Origin: Alphaproteobacteria bacterium
GTDB taxonomy: Bacteria; Pseudomonadota; Alphaproteobacteria; Sphingomonadales; Sphingomonadaceae
Length of the DNA: 20,075 nt
Assembly: GCA_018828205.1 (NCBI GenBank)
Contig: JAHJWA010000009.1
Location: forward strand, 1-20,075
Direction of reading: 5' to 3'
The translations under genes were made by a program, and so were the position numbers. The notes under the pieces are model-generated. The model saw only the letters and a program-made list of their open reading frames with translations, did no database searches and had not been told where the DNA came from. This document shows positions 7,620 through 15,678 of the stretch, piece by piece. Each line of letters begins with the position of its first letter. The first letter of the stretch is position 1.

Positions 7620-8474
7620 GTGAGCGAAACCGCATCTTCCGTGCCCGAACCTCTTGAACCCGGGCTCTATATCGTTGCGACCCCGATTGGCAATCTCGGG
7701 GATATCACCATGCGCGCCGCCGATGTGCTGCGGCGCTGCGACGGCGTCGCCTGCGAGGACACAAGGGTGACCGGGAAACTGATGAAGCATCTCGGCATCT
7801 CCAAGCCGCTGTGGCGCTACGACGACCACAGCGAACACCGCGACCGCGACCGCCTGGTGGACTCGATGCGCGGCCGCGCGGTAGCGCTGGTGAGCGATGC
7901 GGGCACCCCGCTGGTCTCCGACCCGGGCTATCGACTGGTCAACGATTGCCGCGAGGAGGGAATTGCGGTCACCGTGCTGCCCGGCCCCTGCGCCGCGATC
8001 GCCGGGCTGAGCGTCTCGGGCCTGCCCAACGACCGCTTTCTGTTCGCAGGCTTCCTGCCGAGCAAGGACAAGGCGCGGCGCGACGTGCTGGCCGAGCTGG
8101 CGCCTATTGACACCACGCTGATCTTCTACGAGACCGCGCCGCGGCTGACCAAATCGCTGCTCGCGATCGGTGAGGTGCTCCCCGACCGCGAAATCGCGGT
8201 GGCACGCGAGCTGACCAAAATGCACGAAGAACTGCGCCGCGGGCCCGCCGAGGGGCTGATCGGCTGGTTCGAGGCGCATCCCCCCAAGGGCGAGATCGTG
8301 CTGCTGATCGGGCCACCGTCCGACCAGAAGGCCAGCGCGGCGGATGCCGATGCGCTGCTGCTCGAGGCGCTCGAGACCAGCAAGGCGTCGCAGGCGGTCG
8401 CGCAGGTCGCCAAGGCCACCGGGCTCGATCGGAAAATGCTCTACGCCCGGGCGATGGAGCTCAAACGCGGATGA
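7620..8474 (+). CDS. rsmI: 16S rRNA (cytidine-1402-2'-O)-methyltransferase RsmI
   Basis: The product has 284 residues, normal for the family. It shows the tetrapyrrole-methylase fold signatures TPIGNLGD (21-28), ACEDTR (44-49), VSDAGTP (91-97) and SDPG (100-103). RsmI uses S-adenosylmethionine to methylate the ribose of C1402 in the decoding centre of 16S rRNA. The start is a GTG at 7620; an in-frame TAG at 7599 rules out a longer protein, and no strong ribosome site is visible. The stop overlaps the ATG of yraN by four bases, so the two are translationally coupled. The divergent lipoprotein gene starts only 38 bases away, so the promoters must overlap or lie partly within coding sequence. 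Confidence 0.96.
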   Translation: MSETASSVPEPLEPGLYIVATPIGNLGDITMRAADVLRRCDGVACEDTRVTGKLMKHLGISKPLWRYDDHSEHRDRDRLVDSMRGRAVALVSDAGTPLVSDPGYRLVNDCREEGIAVTVLPGPCAAIAGLSVSGLPNDRFLFAGFLPSKDKARRDVLAELAPIDTTLIFYETAPRLTKSLLAIGEVLPDREIAVARELTKMHEELRRGPAEGLIGWFEAHPPKGEIVLLIGPPSDQKASAADADALLLEALETSKASQAVAQVAKATGLDRKMLYARAMELKRG

Positions 8475-8821
8475 AGCGCCAGCTCGCCGAGCGGAGCGGG
8501 CGCGAGGGAGAGAGACGCGCCGGGCTTTGGCTGCGGGCGAAGGGCTGGCGGATCCTCGCCACAAGAGTGAAGACCCCGCGCGGCGAGATCGACCTGGTCG
8601 CGCGGCGCGGATCGCTGGTCGCCTTCGTCGAGGTCAAATACCGCCGCAACCGGGCCGAGCTCGATTTCGCGATCGACGAGCGCCGGCTGAGCCGGGTGGC
8701 GGCGGCGGTTGAATGCGTTGCGCACAATTACGCCGGCGAGGGCGAGGATATAAGGATCGACGTCATCCTCCTTGCGCCGGGCTGCCTGCCACGCCACATC
8801 GCCAACGCCTGGCAGCCCTGA
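8471..8821 (+). CDS. yraN: YraN family (UPF0102) nuclease-like protein
   Basis: The product has 116 residues. It carries the restriction-endonuclease-like core of UPF0102: a helix with GREGERRAGLWLRAKGW, then E39-I-D41 in RGEIDLVARR, and E54-V-K56 in FVEVKYR. These match the D...ExK metal-binding pattern of that fold, so nuclease or Holliday-junction-type activity is possible, although the biological role of YraN is not established. It overlaps rsmI in ATGA and is followed by gshB 40 bases later. The rsmI-yraN pairing is conserved widely in proteobacteria and supports the assignment. Confidence 0.93.
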   Translation: MKRQLAERSGREGERRAGLWLRAKGWRILATRVKTPRGEIDLVARRGSLVAFVEVKYRRNRAELDFAIDERRLSRVAAAVECVAHNYAGEGEDIRIDVILLAPGCLPRHIANAWQP

Positions 8822-8861
8822 GGCTTTGCCATACCGAACCGCTATATTCGAGGTAGTCCCC

Positions 8862-9830
8862 ATGAGCCTACGCGTCGCCGTCCAGATGGACCCGATGGCA
8901 TCGATCAAGATCGCCGGAGATTCCTCCTTCGCGCTGATGGAGGCCGCGCAGGCGCGCGGGCATCCGCTGTTCCATTACGATGTCGGCTCGCTCGCCTGGG
9001 AAAGCGATGGCAGCCCGCGCGGCAAGATCACCGCGCATGCCGCGCCGGTGACGGTGCAGCGGGTCGAGGGCGATCATTTCACCATCGGCGAGCGCCGCCG
9101 GATCGATCTGGCGCGCGATGTCGATGTGGTGCTGATGCGGCAGGATCCGCCGTTCGATCTGGGCTATATCAGCGCCGCGCTGATCCTCGACCGGCTGCGC
9201 GGCGAGACGCTGGTGGTCAACGATCCGCGCGAGGTGGTCAACGCGCCCGAAAAGATGTTCGTGCTCGATTACGCGCGCTTCATGCCGCCGACGCTGATCG
9301 CGCGCAGCATCGAGGATGTCCGCGCCTTCCACGCGCAGCACGGCGCGGTGGTGGTCAAACCGCTGCACGGCAATGGCGGCAAGGCGATCTTCCTCGTGGA
9401 CGAGGCCGGAACCAACCTGTCCGCGCTGTTCGAGGTCTTCAACCAGACCTGGCCCGAGCCGCATATGGTCCAGCCCTTCCTTCCCGAGGTGGCCGAGGGC
9501 GACAAGCGGATCGTGCTGGTCGACGGCGAGTTCGCCGGCGCGATCAACCGCAAGCCGGGCGAGGGCGAGTTCCGCTCCAACCTCGCCCAGGGCGGCTATG
9601 CCGAGGCCGCCGGTCTGACACCGCGCGAGGAGGAAATCTGTGCCGCGATGGGCCCCGAGCTCAAACGCCGCGGTCTGGTTTTCGTCGGAATCGACGTGAT
9701 CGGCGGCAAATGGCTGACCGAGATCAACGTCACCAGTCCGACCGGGATCGTCGCGATCGACCGCTTCAACGGAACCGATACCGCCGCACGCATTTGGGAT
9801 GCCATCGACGCCCGACTAGCCCGTAGCTAG
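8862..9830 (+). CDS. gshB: Glutathione synthetase
   Basis: The product has 322 residues, close to the usual 315-320. It starts MSLRVAVQMDPMASIKI, the typical prokaryotic GshB opening, and has VVNDPREVVNAPEKMF (about 118-133). The ATP-grasp elements VVKPLHGNGGKAIF (164-177) and the metal and substrate site EINVTSPTGI (287-296) follow. It joins gamma-glutamylcysteine and glycine using ATP, in the cytosol. The ATG at 8862 is preceded by GAGGTAG; the frame is open further upstream, but that part overlaps yraN and is not GshB-like. It is likely the third gene of a rsmI-yraN-gshB-dedA operon. The gamma-glutamylcysteine synthetase is not in the window. Confidence 0.96.
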   Translation: MSLRVAVQMDPMASIKIAGDSSFALMEAAQARGHPLFHYDVGSLAWESDGSPRGKITAHAAPVTVQRVEGDHFTIGERRRIDLARDVDVVLMRQDPPFDLGYISAALILDRLRGETLVVNDPREVVNAPEKMFVLDYARFMPPTLIARSIEDVRAFHAQHGAVVVKPLHGNGGKAIFLVDEAGTNLSALFEVFNQTWPEPHMVQPFLPEVAEGDKRIVLVDGEFAGAINRKPGEGEFRSNLAQGGYAEAAGLTPREEEICAAMGPELKRRGLVFVGIDVIGGKWLTEINVTSPTGIVAIDRFNGTDTAARIWDAIDARLARS

Positions 9831-9864
9831 CCCCGACAGCAATCCGCCGCGATCTGGAACTCAT

Positions 9865-10467
9865 ATGCATGATCTGATCCTCGATGCCGTGTCTCGCGGC
9901 GGCTATTTCGGCATTTTTCTGCTGATGGCGCTCGAGAACGTCATCCCGCCGATCCCGTCGGAGGTGATCCTCGGCATCGCGGGAGTGCTCGTGGCGCGTG
10001 GCGAACTGTCCTACTGGCCGCTGGTGGCTATCGCGACCCTGGGCACCACCGCGGGGAATTGCTTCTGGTACTGGATCGGCCACAAATTCGGTTACGAGCG
10101 CCTCGCGCCCTTCATCGCGCGCCACGGGCGCTGGTTCACCGTTACCTTCGAAGAGGTCGAGAAATCGGCGGAATTCTTTAACCGTCACGGCCACTGGGTG
10201 ATCTTTTTCCTGCGCTTCTCGCCGATCCTGCGCACCATCGTTTCGCTGCCCGCGGGACTGTCGCATATGCCGCTGGGCAAGTTCCTGACCTTCACCTTTG
10301 CCGGTTCGCTGATCTGGAATGCGCTGCTGGTTCAGGGCGGCCGCTGGCTGGCGCCGCTGATCGAGCGCTACGAGGGGACGGCGAGCCTGATCATCGTCGG
10401 CTCGGTGGCGCTGATGCTGGCCTATTACCTCTACCGGGTCGCGACCTGGAAACCTCGCGAGGACTGA
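9865..10467 (+). CDS. DedA family membrane protein
   Basis: The product has 200 residues with several hydrophobic segments (about 13-45, 50-72, 112-135, 140-160, 175-195). Family motifs are present: E24-NVIPPIPSE (24-33) in the first re-entrant region, and FFLRFSPILRTIVSLPAG (114-131) with the conserved arginines R117 and R123. DedA proteins are inner-membrane transporters; some flip undecaprenyl phosphate or phospholipids, and others support proton-motive-force homeostasis and antimicrobial resistance. Which of these applies here cannot be told. It starts 34 bases after gshB on the same strand, so co-transcription is likely, and it converges with xerC across only seven bases. Confidence 0.93.
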   Translation: MHDLILDAVSRGGYFGIFLLMALENVIPPIPSEVILGIAGVLVARGELSYWPLVAIATLGTTAGNCFWYWIGHKFGYERLAPFIARHGRWFTVTFEEVEKSAEFFNRHGHWVIFFLRFSPILRTIVSLPAGLSHMPLGKFLTFTFAGSLIWNALLVQGGRWLAPLIERYEGTASLIIVGSVALMLAYYLYRVATWKPRED

Positions 10468-10474
10468 TCCCGCT

Positions 10475-11371
10475 TCAGCTCCGCTCGCGTGGATGCGCGT
10501 CGCGATAGGTTGCCAGCAGGCTGGCGGCATCCACCCGGGTGTAGATCTGCGTGGAACCCAGGCTGGCATGGCCCAGCAGTTCCTGCAGGCTGCGCAGATC
10601 GGCGCCGGCGCCCAGCAGATGGGTTGCGAAACTGTGTCGCAGCGCATGCGGTGTCGCGGTGGCGGGCAGTCCAAGCATGATGCGCGCGCGCGCGGTCGCC
10701 TTCTGCACCACGCCCTGCGACAGCACGCCGCCGCGCGCGCCGCGGAACAACCTATCCTCCGCGTCGAGCGGGAAGGGCTGTTTTGCCGCGTAATCCGCCA
10801 CCGCCTCGGCCACGATCGGCAGGATTGGCACCACGCGCTGCTTGCCGCCCTTGCCGGTCACCGACAGGCGCTCGCCCAGCGGCAGGTCGCCGAGCCGAAG
10901 CGACAGCGCCTCGGCGATCCGCAGCCCCGCGCCATAGAGCAGCAGCAGCACCGCGCGGTCGCGCGCGCCGATCCAGTCCTCGGCGGCCATTGCATGGACG
11001 GTGTCCGCCATGTTCACCGCCTCGTCGGGGGTGACGGGGCGGGGCAGGCCCTTCTTGATCCGCGGTCCGCGCAGCCGCGGCCCGCCGGCTCCGGGCGCCC
11101 CCGCCTGCTCGCGCGCAAAGCCGACGAAACCCTTCAGCGCCGACAACTCGCGCGCCGCGGAGGCGTTGGAAAGCCCCTCGGCGCGGCGACCGGCGAGCTG
11201 CCCGCGCAGCGCCACGGTATCGAGCCGCGCGACCGCGGCCCAACTGTCGAGCTCGAGCCGCTGCACCAGCCGCTGCGCCGCGGCGCAATAGGCGCGCACC
11301 GTGTGCGGCGAACGGCGGCGGGTCTGCGCGAGATGCTCGTGCCAGGCAGCCAGCAACGCCGCGCGCGTCAC
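10475..11371 (-). CDS. xerC: Tyrosine recombinase XerC
   Basis: The product has 298 residues, standard Xer length. An N-terminal SAM-like DNA-binding domain (about 1-90) precedes the catalytic domain. All active-site residues are visible: R151 (GAGLRIAEAL), K174 (TGKGGKQR), H242 and R245 (PHALRHSFAT), H268 (LLGHASLG) and the nucleophile Y277 (QIYTRVD). With XerD it would resolve chromosome dimers at dif. XerC is preferred over XerD from length and housekeeping context, not from a decisive motif. The GTG start overlaps the hemW stop as GTGA, so translation is coupled to hemW. There are no phage or integron genes nearby, which argues against a mobile-element integrase. Confidence 0.92.
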   Translation of the reverse strand: MTRAALLAAWHEHLAQTRRRSPHTVRAYCAAAQRLVQRLELDSWAAVARLDTVALRGQLAGRRAEGLSNASAARELSALKGFVGFAREQAGAPGAGGPRLRGPRIKKGLPRPVTPDEAVNMADTVHAMAAEDWIGARDRAVLLLLYGAGLRIAEALSLRLGDLPLGERLSVTGKGGKQRVVPILPIVAEAVADYAAKQPFPLDAEDRLFRGARGGVLSQGVVQKATARARIMLGLPATATPHALRHSFATHLLGAGADLRSLQELLGHASLGSTQIYTRVDAASLLATYRDAHPRERS

Positions 11372-12519
11372 GCCGCCACCAATTCGCCGGCGACCAGATC
11401 GCCGAGCAGCGCATCGAGCAGCGGCATGCCGGCATCGGTCACCACGATCCGCGTGCCCGCCGTTGCGACGAGCCCGAGATCACGGTGCAGCGCGAGCTTG
11501 CTTCCGTCGATCAGCTCGTCGCGGGCAAAGCCGAACCGTGAGGTCAGGTCTGCGCAATCGACGCCTTCGCGCAATCGTAGCCCCATCAGCAGCGCCTCGG
11601 TCGCCTGTCCCGCGCGGGTCAGCGCGCGCTCCTCGACGAGGCCGTGACCCGAAAGCTCGATCGCCGCCAGATAGTTCTCGGGCTTGCGGTGCCGCATGGT
11701 CGCCATCCCGCCGCGCCGGCCATGCGCACCCGGGCCGATCCCGGCGTAATCGCGGTAGCGCCAATAGGCGAGATTGTGGCGGCTCTCCTCGCCGGGGCGC
11801 GCGTGGTTGCTGATCTCGTAAGCGGGCAGACCGGCGGCAGCGGTCATCTCGCGGGTCAGCGCGAACAGATCCGCCGCGCGTTCGTCGTCGAGCGGGGTGA
11901 ACACGCCGCGGCGGACATCGGTGGCGAAGCGCGTCGCGGCCTCGATCGTCAGCTGGTAGAGCGAGAGATGGCCTGTCCCGAAGGCGAGCCCGCGCGCCAG
12001 TTCGTCGCGCCACGCAGCCTCGTCCTGACCCGGGCGGGCATAGATCAGATCGAAGGACACCCGCGCGAAATGGCGCTGCGCCACTTCGATGGCGGCAACC
12101 GCCTCGACGGCGCCGTGCAGGCGCCCAAGGAAGCGCAGCGCCTCATCCTCGAAGGATTGCACCCCGAGCGAGACGCGGTTGACCCCGGCTCCGGCGAGCG
12201 CGGCGAAATTCGCCGCCTCGACCGACGACGGGTTCGCTTCCAGGGTGATCTCGATCCCGGGCGCGAATCCCCAGAGACGCTCCGCCTCGTCCAGCAGCCG
12301 CGCGACCAGCACCGGCGGCATCAGGCTGGGGGTGCCGCCGCCGAAAAAAATGCTCTCGAGCTGTTCGCCGCCAGCCGCCTGTGCCTCGTGGCGCAGATCC
12401 GCCAGCAGCGCCTCTTCCCATTGGGATTGCACGATTGTCTCGCGGACATGGCTGTTGAAGTCGCAATAGGGGCACTTCGCCAGACAGAACGGCCAGTGGA
12501 TGTAGAGGGCTCTCGCCAT
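11368..12519 (-). CDS. hemW: HemW, radical SAM haem chaperone (coproporphyrinogen oxidase-like)
   Basis: The product has 383 residues. The radical-SAM cluster motif is C12-LAK-C16-PY-C19 in HWPFCLAKCPYCDFNSH. It is followed by GGGTPS (60-65) for SAM binding, EANPSSVE, RVSLGVQSF and the HNLAYW segment that marks HemW. HemW proteins look like the oxygen-independent coproporphyrinogen oxidase HemN, but bind haem and act in its delivery rather than its synthesis. The start is supported by GAAGGAATTC just upstream of the ATG. It is coupled to xerC by a four-base overlap. In many alphaproteobacteria it directly follows rdgB; here a CAP-domain gene on the other strand lies between them. Confidence 0.95.
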   Translation of the reverse strand: MARALYIHWPFCLAKCPYCDFNSHVRETIVQSQWEEALLADLRHEAQAAGGEQLESIFFGGGTPSLMPPVLVARLLDEAERLWGFAPGIEITLEANPSSVEAANFAALAGAGVNRVSLGVQSFEDEALRFLGRLHGAVEAVAAIEVAQRHFARVSFDLIYARPGQDEAAWRDELARGLAFGTGHLSLYQLTIEAATRFATDVRRGVFTPLDDERAADLFALTREMTAAAGLPAYEISNHARPGEESRHNLAYWRYRDYAGIGPGAHGRRGGMATMRHRKPENYLAAIELSGHGLVEERALTRAGQATEALLMGLRLREGVDCADLTSRFGFARDELIDGSKLALHRDLGLVATAGTRIVVTDAGMPLLDALLGDLVAGELVAA

Positions 12520-12565
12520 GAATTCCTTCAGCGAATCTTAACGTGCCGGACGCAATTTCGAGCGA

Positions 12566-13162
12566 ATGGGACGGATCGGGAAATTTTCGCTGCTCGGCAG
12601 CGCCATCGCATTCATATGTGCCACGGCTGCGCCCCTGTTCGCAAGCGAAGCCTCGTGGCGGGGCAGCGGCGAGGCCGATCGGGAGGCCGGGTTGCAGTAC
12701 GCCGCCTACGGATTCCACCGGCAAAACGGGTTTGCCTCGCGCGTCCTCGGGAGCCACAATGCCGAGCGCGAGCGGCTGCGGCTGCCGGGCCTGAAATGGA
12801 ACGCGCATCTCGAACGAGAAGCCGCCGAGTGGGCGCACTCGCTGGGACAGCGCGGCGTTCTCGAACACGCCGAGGGGGCGAGCCGCCAAGGCACGGGCGA
12901 GAACCTGTGGATGGGCACCGCAGGCGCCTGGGATGTCGAGACCATGGTCGGGATGTTCCTCGCCGAGCGCGAGCATTACCGCCACGGCGCCTTTCCCGAC
13001 GTCTCGCGCACCGGAAACTGGGCCGATGTCGGACATTACACCCAGATCGTCTGGCGCGACACGCGCGAGGTCGGCTGCGCCATGGTCACCGCGCGCGGCA
13101 ACGACGTGCTGGTGTGCCGCTATTACCCCGCGGGCAATGTCTGGGGTGCCCGCGCCTTCTGA
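12566..13162 (+). CDS. Secreted CAP-domain (SCP/PR-1-like) protein
   Basis: The product has 198 residues. A signal peptide (basic MGRIGK, hydrophobic 8-25, likely cleavage near LFAS at 27) leads into a CAP domain. Its signatures are SHNAERE (63-69), ENLWMG (112-117), GHYTQIVWRDT (156-166) and CRYYPAGNVWG (184-194). C171 and C184 could form a disulfide. The histidines of the SHN and GHYTQ motifs and the glutamates of the NAERE and EN segments would form the CAP cavity. Bacterial CAP proteins are extracytoplasmic, with proposed lipid-binding or cell-wall roles, none certain here. The ATG at 12566 lacks a strong ribosome site but gives the signal peptide in frame. The gene lies antisense between hemW and rdgB, converging with rdgB over 13 bases and diverging from hemW over 46. 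Confidence 0.9.
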   Translation: MGRIGKFSLLGSAIAFICATAAPLFASEASWRGSGEADREAGLQYAAYGFHRQNGFASRVLGSHNAERERLRLPGLKWNAHLEREAAEWAHSLGQRGVLEHAEGASRQGTGENLWMGTAGAWDVETMVGMFLAEREHYRHGAFPDVSRTGNWADVGHYTQIVWRDTREVGCAMVTARGNDVLVCRYYPAGNVWGARAF

Positions 13163-13175
13163 AAGGTTTGCGCGC

Positions 13176-13802
13176 TCAGCCGAACTGCTCGGCGACCAGC
13201 TTCGCGAAAGCATCGGCGCGGTGGCTGATCCGGTGCTTCTCTTCGGGTTCCAGCTCGGCAAAGGTCCGCTGCATCCCCTCGGGCACGAAGACCGGATCGT
13301 AGCCGAACCCGAGTTTCCCACGCGGCGGCCAGGTCAGGCTGCCGGGCGCGCGGCCCTCGTAGACCGCGCTCTCGCCATCGGGCCAGGCCAGCGCCAGCAC
13401 GCAATGGAAGGCAGCGGCGCGCGAGACATCGGGCCCGCGCTCCTGCAGCATGCCCTCGACCTTGCCCATCGCCATGAACCAGTCGCGCCCGGCGGAGCCT
13501 TCGAACCATTGCCGCTCGGCCCAGTCGGCGGTGTAGACCCCGGGCCGTCCGCCCAGCGCCTCGACCGCAAGCCCGCTGTCGTCGGCCAGAGCGACGATGC
13601 CCGAGGCTTCCGCCGCGGCATGCGCTTTCAGCAGCGCGTTCTGGACGAAGGTCGTGCCCGTCTCGGCCGGCTCTGGCAGTCCCAGCGACCCGGCCGACAG
13701 GCATTTAAGCCCGTAGGGCTCGAGCAGCGCCGCAATTTCCTTCAGCTTGCCCGCATTGTGCGTGGCGATCACCAGCGAGCCGGGGCCGAGACGGCGGGTC
13801 AC
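13176..13802 (-). CDS. rdgB: dITP/XTP pyrophosphatase (non-canonical purine NTPase)
   Basis: The product has 208 residues. It has the family signatures T14-H-N16-AGK19 for substrate binding, DDSGL (74-78) with the catalytic aspartate, GRPGVYTADW (85-94), GFGYDP (165-170) and SHRADAF (193-199). It hydrolyses dITP, ITP and XTP to the monophosphate plus pyrophosphate, keeping deaminated purines out of DNA and RNA. The start is a GTG overlapping the rph stop codon as GTGA, so translation is coupled to rph. The protein starts MTRRLGPGSLVIATHN, with a short N-terminal extension before the fold, which is normal for the group. Confidence 0.96.
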   Translation of the reverse strand: MTRRLGPGSLVIATHNAGKLKEIAALLEPYGLKCLSAGSLGLPEPAETGTTFVQNALLKAHAAAEASGIVALADDSGLAVEALGGRPGVYTADWAERQWFEGSAGRDWFMAMGKVEGMLQERGPDVSRAAAFHCVLALAWPDGESAVYEGRAPGSLTWPPRGKLGFGYDPVFVPEGMQRTFAELEPEEKHRISHRADAFAKLVAEQFG

Positions 13803-14515
13803 CGCTTTACGGCCTCCTCCTGCGCCGCGAAGATGCGGTCGCAGCCGATCCGGGCCAGGCGCAGCAGGCGCAGCAGGCCTTCCTCGTCATAGGCCGCGCC
13901 CTCGGCGGTGGCCTGCGCCTCGGCGATCTTGCCGCCCTCGAGCAGGACGAAATTGGCATCCGCCTCGGCGTTGGAATCCTCGGGGTAGTCGAGATCGAGC
14001 ACCGGCGTGCCCTGATAGATGCCGCAGGATACCGCGGCGATCTTGGAGAGGATCGGATCGTGGCTGATCGCGCCGCTCTTCATCAGCCCGTCCACCGCGA
14101 TCCGCAGCGCCACCCAGGCGCCCGAAATCGCCGCGGTGCGGGTCCCGCCATCCGCCTGGATCACGTCGCAATCCAGCGTGATCTGGCGCTCGCCCAGCTT
14201 CTTGAGATCGACCACCGAACGCAGGCTGCGCCCGATCAACCGCTGGATTTCCTGCGTCCGGCCCGACTGCTTGCCGCGCGCGGCCTCGCGGTCGCCGCGG
14301 GTGTGGGTGGCGCGCGGGAGCATCGAATATTCGCCGGTGACCCAGCCCTGGCCCTTGCCGCGCAGCCATGGCGGGGTGCGATCCTCCACGCTGGCGGTGC
14401 ACAGCACGCGGGTGTCGCCGAAGCTGATCAGGCACGAGCCCTCGGCATGTTTGGTGAAGCCGGTCTCGATGGTGATGGCGCGCATTTCGTCGGGCGCACG
14501 TCCTGAAGGTCGCAT
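13799..14515 (-). CDS. rph: Ribonuclease PH
   Basis: The product has 238 residues, the standard length. It begins MRPSGRAPDEMR and shows FGDTRVLCTASVE, RATHTRGDREAARGKQ with the phosphate-binding arginines, GRTQEIQRLIGRSLR and the catalytic DCDVIQADGGTRTA. It is a phosphorolytic 3'-to-5' exoribonuclease that trims tRNA 3' ends, normally as a hexamer of dimers. The ATG at 14515 follows GGAGACTTCC; the frame is open 51 codons further, but those residues lack family similarity and would run into the hrcA start. It forms a coupled pair with rdgB and is divergent from hrcA, with 106 bases between the two start codons. Confidence 0.96.
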   Translation of the reverse strand: MRPSGRAPDEMRAITIETGFTKHAEGSCLISFGDTRVLCTASVEDRTPPWLRGKGQGWVTGEYSMLPRATHTRGDREAARGKQSGRTQEIQRLIGRSLRSVVDLKKLGERQITLDCDVIQADGGTRTAAISGAWVALRIAVDGLMKSGAISHDPILSKIAAVSCGIYQGTPVLDLDYPEDSNAEADANFVLLEGGKIAEAQATAEGAAYDEEGLLRLLRLARIGCDRIFAAQEEAVKR

Positions 14516-14586
14516 GGAAGTCTCCGCATGGGGTCTGGCGCGCACGATGCGCGGGTGATCGTGCCGAGCCGATAGGCGCTTGGGGC

Positions 14587-14614
14587 TTGAGGGCGCAAGC
14601 GATGTGTCTAGATA
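14587..14614 (+). promoter_or_regulatory. Candidate promoter of hrcA, possibly giving a leaderless mRNA
   Basis: TTGAGG (14587-14592) and TAGATA (14609-14614) are separated by 16 bases, and TCTAGATA resembles the alphaproteobacterial GCTANAWC -10 element. A start site about seven bases downstream falls at 14621-14622, on the hrcA ATG itself. No Shine-Dalgarno sequence is visible there, which is consistent with a leaderless transcript. No CIRCE inverted repeat was found in this gap. Confidence 0.4.
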
Positions 14615-14621
14615 CGCTGAC

Positions 14622-15665
14622 ATGGCCTCGCCCCCGCTCACCGAACTGACCGATCGCGCGCGCGACATCTTCCGGCTGGTGGTCGAGGGCTATCTCGACA
14701 GCGGCCAGCCGGTGGGCTCGAAGACGCTCTCCAGCGACAGGGGCCTCAACCTCTCGCCCGCCTCGATCCGCTCGGTGCTGGCCGAACTCGAACAGCGCGG
14801 CCTGCTCTCGGCGCCGCACACCAGCGCAGGTCGGATGCCGACCGAGACCGGGCTGCGGCTGTTCGTCGACGCGATGATGCAGGTGGGCGAGCCGACCGAG
14901 CGCGAGCGCGCCGCGATCGAGCAGCGTATCGCCCAGCCGGGACCGATCGAGCGCGCGCTCGAACAGACCAGCGCGCTGCTGTCGGACCTCTCGGGCGCGG
15001 CCGGGATGGTGATGGTGCCGCCGCGCGAATCGAGGCTGGCGCAGATCTCGTTGACCGCGCTCGACGCCAATCGCGTGCTCGCGGTGCTGGTGGCGGAGGA
15101 CGGCCATGTCGAGAACCGCATCCTCGCGCTCTCGGCGGCGGCGCTGGGGACCTCGCTCGAACAGGCTAGCAATTATCTCACCGCGCGGAGCGCCGGGCGT
15201 ACGCTCGCCGAAGCCTCGCGGAATATCGAACACGAGATCGCCACCGGCCGCACCGCGCTCGACGATGCCAGCCGCGACCTCGTCTCGCGCGGGCTTGCCA
15301 CCTGGTCGCAGGATGCCGCCGAGCGGCCGGTGCTGATCGTCCGCGGCCAGGCCAAGCTCCTCGACGATGCCGCGCTCTCCGACATCGAGCGGGTGCGCTC
15401 GCTGCTCGACGATCTCGAAAGCAAGCAATCGGTCGCGGAACTGCTCGAGAACGCGCGCCATGCCGAAGCGACCCGGATCTTCATCGGCAGCGAGAACCGA
15501 TTGTTCTCGCTTTCGGGTTCCTCGGTGATCGCCGCACCCTATCGCGACCGCGACGGCAAGGTGGTCGGCGTGCTCGGCGTGATCGGCCCGACTCGGTTGA
15601 ATTACGCCCGAGTCGTGCCCATGGTAGACTTCACGGCCCGACAGCTGGGCAAACGTATCGGATAG
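14622..15665 (+). CDS. hrcA: Heat-inducible transcription repressor HrcA
   Basis: The product has 347 residues. The N-terminal winged helix contains GSKTLSSDRGLNLSPASIR and the family-typical SAPHTSAGRMPTETG turn (about residues 66-80). The rest is the GAF-like and dimerisation part, ending SSVIAAPYRDRDGKVVGVLGVIGPTRLNYARVVPMVDF. HrcA normally binds CIRCE operators to repress groESL and sometimes dnaK, and is kept active by GroEL. The ATG at 14622 gives MASPPLTELTDRARDIF, the expected beginning; the frame extends 14 codons upstream without similarity. It is followed by grpE after 13 bases, the usual hrcA-grpE pair. Confidence 0.95.
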   Translation: MASPPLTELTDRARDIFRLVVEGYLDSGQPVGSKTLSSDRGLNLSPASIRSVLAELEQRGLLSAPHTSAGRMPTETGLRLFVDAMMQVGEPTERERAAIEQRIAQPGPIERALEQTSALLSDLSGAAGMVMVPPRESRLAQISLTALDANRVLAVLVAEDGHVENRILALSAAALGTSLEQASNYLTARSAGRTLAEASRNIEHEIATGRTALDDASRDLVSRGLATWSQDAAERPVLIVRGQAKLLDDAALSDIERVRSLLDDLESKQSVAELLENARHAEATRIFIGSENRLFSLSGSSVIAAPYRDRDGKVVGVLGVIGPTRLNYARVVPMVDFTARQLGKRIG

Positions 15666-15678
15666 AACGGGAAATTTC

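Noticed and set aside
10475..11371. Mobile-element integrase
   Set aside because: The recombinase is coupled to hemW in a housekeeping operon, with no tRNA, attachment repeats, phage or integron genes nearby.
11644..13302. 552-codon open frame on the plus strand
   Set aside because: It is antisense to hemW and out of frame with the CAP gene. The Arg/Gly/Ala-rich translation is typical of a shadow frame.
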